This document shows, one piece after another, positions 59,774 to 64,000 of a stretch of 64,000 nucleotides of DNA. Below the pieces are notes generated by a model. It was given only the letters and a program-made list of their open reading frames with translations. It did no database searches and was not told where the DNA came from. Made by a program: the position numbers and the translations under genes. Source of the DNA: Carnegiea gigantea. Lineage: Eukaryota > Streptophyta > Magnoliopsida > Caryophyllales > Cactaceae. The stretch is taken from positions 48,739-112,738 of the forward strand of contig JAKOGI010002398.1 of the NCBI GenBank assembly GCA_029747015.1, written 5' to 3'. How positions within the stretch are numbered: position 1 is the first letter of the stretch; the number at the start of each line of letters is the position of its first letter.

Positions 59774-60894
59774 AGTATCTCTCCACTTTTCTAACCTATT
59801 GTTAACTCCATCCCTAGTATCATGTATTAATATGATATCATCCTTGAAGACCATGCACCGTAGTACTTCATCCTGAATGCCTTGTGGGAGCTCATCCATA
59901 ACAATTGTAAAAAGAAAAGGGCTTAAAACTAATCCTTTATGTAGCCTAATATTAATATAAAAATTCTCTATGTCTCCTCGTGGCATCCTTACCTTTGTCT
60001 TAGCTCTTTGTTCATATCTTTAACCACCTATATGTAGTTACATGTGACCTCTTTCTTCTCTAAGCAACTCTAAAGCACTTCTCTTGGTACCCTATTGTAT
60101 GCCTTCCTGTAAGATTAATGACTTCAGTTGTTGCTCTTCTTGCCATGAAACTAATTTGACTCTCTAAAATAAAATTTTCCCTCCCTAGCCTCTTCTCAAT
60201 CATTCACTCTATAGTTTCAGAGTATGGCTAAGTAACTTGATAGCTCTATAGTTCTTGTAGTTTTAGATGTCACCCTTGTTTTTGTATAATAAGATAATTC
60301 TACTAAATCTCCACTCTTATGGCATTTTTACGGTCCCTAAAAATGACATTAATACCTAATCAACCAATTAAGCCCTCCTCCACCAAAGGATTTCCCCATT
60401 TCCACATGTACACAATCTGGCCCTACTACTTTTCTTGTCTTCATTCTTCTCAAAGACTCTCCAATCTCGTCTTTGTTGATGCTAAGACAAGTCCTAAAGG
60501 TTTGAGGCCTCTCTGATTATCCTAGTCTAAAGTTATTAGTAACTCCATTATCCTTGCCACAAAAAAGATTATGAAAGTAACTTTGCCACCTCTCTTTTAT
60601 TTTAGCCTTCTTCTCTATAACCTTGTCCTCCACTTACCTGGTACACCATACGTCTCCAAGGTCACTTGTTCTCGTATCCCTTGCTCTTGCAAGTTTGAAT
60701 ACATCTTTCTTCCTATCCTTAGTCTCTACTATTTGGTACAACCTTCCATATGCTTTGTCCTTAGCTAATGTGACAGCTTTCTTTGCTTCCTTTTTGGCCA
60801 ACATATACTTAGTTTTGTTAGCCTCTTTTTCCTCATCAGATGTGCTATCTCCTATAGTCATATAAGGCTCCCATCTTTTTCTAAATTTCTCCTT
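59774..60894 (-). pseudogene. LINE reverse transcriptase, N-terminal and central part (split by the Athila insertion)
   Basis: Minus strand from 60894: helical N-terminal region (FRKRWEPYM, AKKEAKKAVTLAKDKAYGRLY, KKDVFKLARARDTRT), then fragments of the finger/palm (VGPDCVHVEM, 60400 area), and near 59930-59780 LSPFLFTIVMDEL and the active-site region RCMVFKDDIILIHD, with KDD where an ADD-type box is usual. It ends VNNRLEKWRDT at 59774 and the frame continues at 47855. The CACTA end at 60895 cuts its upstream side. Several stops occur in the central part. Confidence 0.82.
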
Positions 60895-61390
60895 CACCAC
60901 AAGAAATCTTGTTGTTAGCGATTGATAAAATCTGACGCGAAAAGGGAAAATCTGACACGAAATAGGTTCAGCATCATATTGGTGTCGGATAAAAATTTGA
61001 CGCTAAACCATTCATCGCTAAATAATTTTGGCATCAAACTGAGTTATCTGGTGCTATTAGCATGAAATTTGGCATTGGCAATTTGGTAGTTAGCATTAGA
61101 CTTTGTCAAATGTTATTAATGTAGAGCAACATATGATTAGTGTCAGACAATCTGACTATCATAGCGTCTAATAACTTATTCGACGCTAAATCTCATAACA
61201 GTAACGGAAAACCCAGTGTCCCTTTTTGTGTGTTGGCATCGCACAATCCGAAATGATTCGCATCCAAGTTCAGTTGTCATAGCTAATAAGGCCAATTATC
61301 TCAACACTAAAGCAAATTTAGCGTCAGATTATTCGATGCCATTTGCGTCAGATGTTTGTTTAGCTGCGAATTTAGGGTTTTAATGTTGCA
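60895..61390. mobile_element. CACTA (En/Spm-like) transposon end with subterminal repeats
   Basis: CACCACAAGAAATC at 60895 differs by one base from the usual CACTACAAGAAA end. The 450 bases that follow hold many copies of gacgctaa/ttagcgtc-type strings in both orientations (60936, 60988, 61004, 61168, 61318, 61351 areas), typical subterminal repeats of CACTA elements. No transposase and no opposite end were found; sequence runs into microsatellite at 61521. It is an end fragment or a short non-autonomous copy. The three bases before it (ctt) would be one target copy. Confidence 0.6.
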
Positions 61391-61520
61391 ATCTTTGCTA
61401 TTTTTTGACATTTCTCGTATACATCTTTCATCCACTATACATTTAGCATATTCTCAACATTCTACACACATCCTTAAATACACAAACTGCCATACCCATA
61501 TTTAATCCGCCCGTCCGAAC

Positions 61521-61568
61521 TAATAGGTCTATATGTACATATACATATGTGTACATATATAATATATA

Positions 61569-61611
<43 letters not shown>

Positions 61612-61631
61612 TATATATGTATATATATATG

Positions 61632-61723
<92 letters not shown>

Positions 61724-62018
61724 CGGCGGATCTAGACGTTTGGAATAAGGGTGTCCATAAATTAACATTGTTACTAATATACACTTTCTTTTTTTTAAGG
61801 GATGTCCATTAATCAATATTGTTACTAAATTAACCACTTTTTAAATAGAAATTTTTTTTTTGGAGGGGGCTAGGGGTGTCCATGGACACCCCTAGCTATA
61901 ACATGATCCGCCCATGTATGTATATATATATATACATATACACACACACACACACAACAATACATACACACACCACACACACACACACAACACACACACA
62001 CACACACTATATATATAT

Positions 62019-62096
<78 letters not shown>

Positions 62097-62150
62097 CATA
62101 TAATTACATATATATATTATATACATAATACATACTACATATATATATAT

Positions 62151-62198
<48 letters not shown>

Positions 62199-62404
62199 TA
62201 TATAATATATATATAGACACACTAACATAAACTATACATATGTATATATATCTACATTATATATAAATATATATATATATTATATATAATATATATAGAT
62301 TATATATACACATATATATATAAATACATACATACATGACATATATATAAATATATATAATATATATATGCACAACACACACACAAACACACACACACAC
62401 ACAC

Positions 62405-62454
<50 letters not shown>

Positions 62455-62538
62455 TATAATAATATAATATATAATTATATATATAGAATACATACATACA
62501 TATGTATATATATTTATCTACATATATACATATTTATA

Positions 62539-62573
<35 letters not shown>

Positions 62574-62665
62574 GGTCTACTTATATATATTATATATGTA
62601 TATGTATATGTATATATATATATATAATATATATATAATATATATATATAATATGTATATATATA

Positions 62666-62704
<39 letters not shown>

Positions 62705-63000
62705 GTTGTATATATAATTATCTTGTACAATATATATATATATATAATATCTAATATATATATATATATATATCTACTCTATGTCACATATATATATATA
62801 TGTATCCTCTATATATACTATACTATATCTATATATATATATATATATCTAGATATATATAATCTATATACCTCTATATATATATAATACTATATCCATC
62901 TCTATCTCTCTATATATATCTATTATCCTATATATATATATATATATATATATCTATATATATTATATCATTATATATATATATATATATATTTATATGT
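61521..63000. repeat. (TA)n and (CA)n microsatellite field
   Basis: About 1.5 kb is almost entirely AT dinucleotide repeats with short interruptions, plus CA/TG tracts at about 61940-62007 and 62369-62412. All open frames here are repeats of Ile-Tyr type and are spurious. Confidence 0.95.
61721..61916. mobile_element. Small hAT-like MITE within the (TA)n field, 196 bp
   Basis: Left end CAGCGGCGGATC and right end GATCCGCCCATG are imperfect inverted copies. Flanks tatatata and tatgtata fit an 8-bp duplication with one mismatch, although (TA)n context weakens this. It contains a perfect 28-bp palindrome at 61869-61896. There is no coding capacity. Confidence 0.6.
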
Positions 63001-64000
63001 ATATGTTACATTGGATATGGTATTTTAATTCAAATTTAAACGTTGAGAATTTGGAGTGCGTCGATTCCAAGAGCTGTATTTTGGCGGGATCAGGCATGAT
63101 TCCAGGAGCAATCTAAGAAAGTTTTAAATATAATTGCACGGATATCCTATGTGATGCACTAGTGCTAATAGGCTAATGTACATATATGCAAAATTCCCAA
63201 TAAAATTGCTAATACAACAACATTATACACAATCAGCCATCCAAAAAACCGCAATCATAGTGATACAGATATCCTTTCTGACACTAGCAGGGGGATGCAA
63301 ATATATGATGAATTGTTAATACAACATCATTGCTCAAAAGCAACCGTTGAAAAATTACTATCTTACAAAATTATAACTAATTCATTGCGGAAAAGCTCCA
63401 GTTGATCGCTTGAACTCTAGAAACGACTAGAACTATTCTGCTTGTGATGCTAGAGTTGAGTTATATAGTATGTCAATGTCCAAAATCACAACTAATTCAA
63501 CGACAATAATATTTTTTTCATCATTTAGATTTATTTATTAGTTAAGTAATCTTTGTATCTATCGAATTTTTTTAGTTTACACGAGTGTTATTTTCACATA
63601 TGCGAGTAAATGTTTATCAATGACATTCCTAAATAATTGATAAAGAACAACATGAAAGGTCCTGCGGATTACATCAAGAAAAATTATAAAAAAAAAGAAA
63701 GAACTGCATGCATGCTAAAACACACAAAATAAATTTAAATAGCAATTAATAACTTACCTAACTTCAATTTCTTTCCTTATTTAATAACATGAATCCCGAT
63801 TGAAACAGAATTCAAATTTTGAAATCATGGCAAAACGTGTATAATCAACTTGAGATCATGTCTTTTAGCGTAATTGAACATCATCAGAGTGCCAATTTGA
63901 AAAACACATTAAAATTATAATATAAGTTGGGAATTAGTGACATATATAGGACACACATTAAAATTATATTGTAGATTGGCCAATAGTACAGATATATATA
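63001..64000. other. Unassigned AT-rich DNA at the right edge
   Basis: No domain is recognised. Two diverged copies of an about 110-base segment, both with 'gatatcct' near the start and 'ttaatacaacat'-like ends (about 63135-63225 and 63265-63335), suggest an old local duplication. Confidence 0.4.

Noticed and set aside
61529..62887. Many open frames of 60-100 codons on both strands
   Set aside because: They translate (TA)n and (CA)n repeats into Ile/Tyr or Val/Cys runs; none has coding character.

Overview
The window is plant nuclear DNA made almost entirely of decayed transposable elements. It comes from a flowering plant, probably a eudicot, but I cannot name the species. Evidence for a plant is the mix of plant-type repeats: Athila, Tat and Tekay/Del Ty3-gypsy elements, Ty1-copia elements primed by initiator tRNA-Met, L1-type LINEs, hAT MITEs and a CACTA end, together with a broken gene of the plant-only FAR1/FRS family. 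The DNA is AT-rich. I see no intact host gene, rRNA, tRNA gene, CRISPR array or bacterial feature.

Layout. 1-6715: internally deleted Athila-like gypsy element (+) with left LTR cut by the window edge, gag and protease remnants and no reverse transcriptase or integrase; a SINE-like piece sits in its protease. 6716-9200: unassigned spacer with a degenerate minisatellite. 9210-12864: decayed L1 LINE (-). 13128-14175: inverted-repeat element around a 67-codon ORF. 15063-20307: complete Ty1-copia element (+), TSD GTTGT. 20481-20942: hAT MITE. 21180-29024: degenerate Ty1-copia element (-), TSD AATAT, with an extra 220-bp tandem duplication in its 5' LTR. 32080-34090: FAR1-related pseudogene (-). 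34376-38760: decayed Tat gypsy gag-pol (+), followed by an antisense coiled-coil ORF remnant. 43917-47530: 3' part of a Tekay/Del chromovirus (-) with a 3-kb LTR. 47545-60894: a LINE reverse transcriptase gene (-) split by a full-length Athila element (47856-59773, TSD AGTAT); a CACTA end at 60895 interrupts the same LINE. 61521-63000: (TA)n/(CA)n microsatellite field with a small hAT MITE in it. 63000-64000: unassigned AT-rich DNA.

How it works together: the locus is a nested graveyard rather than a functional gene system. Each element carries the usual replication signals (tRNA primer site, polypurine tract, TG...CA LTR ends, short target duplications), but every coding region is interrupted, mostly by transition-type stops. 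Four catalytic aspartates in three elements now read as asparagine, all explained by one G-to-A change each. The most informative structures are the LINE frame that reads straight through once the Athila insertion and its duplicated target are removed, the LTR duplication that post-dates its element's insertion, and the Athila env-position ORF that keeps one frame over 415 codons with nine internal stops. I found no convincing previously undescribed biological system.
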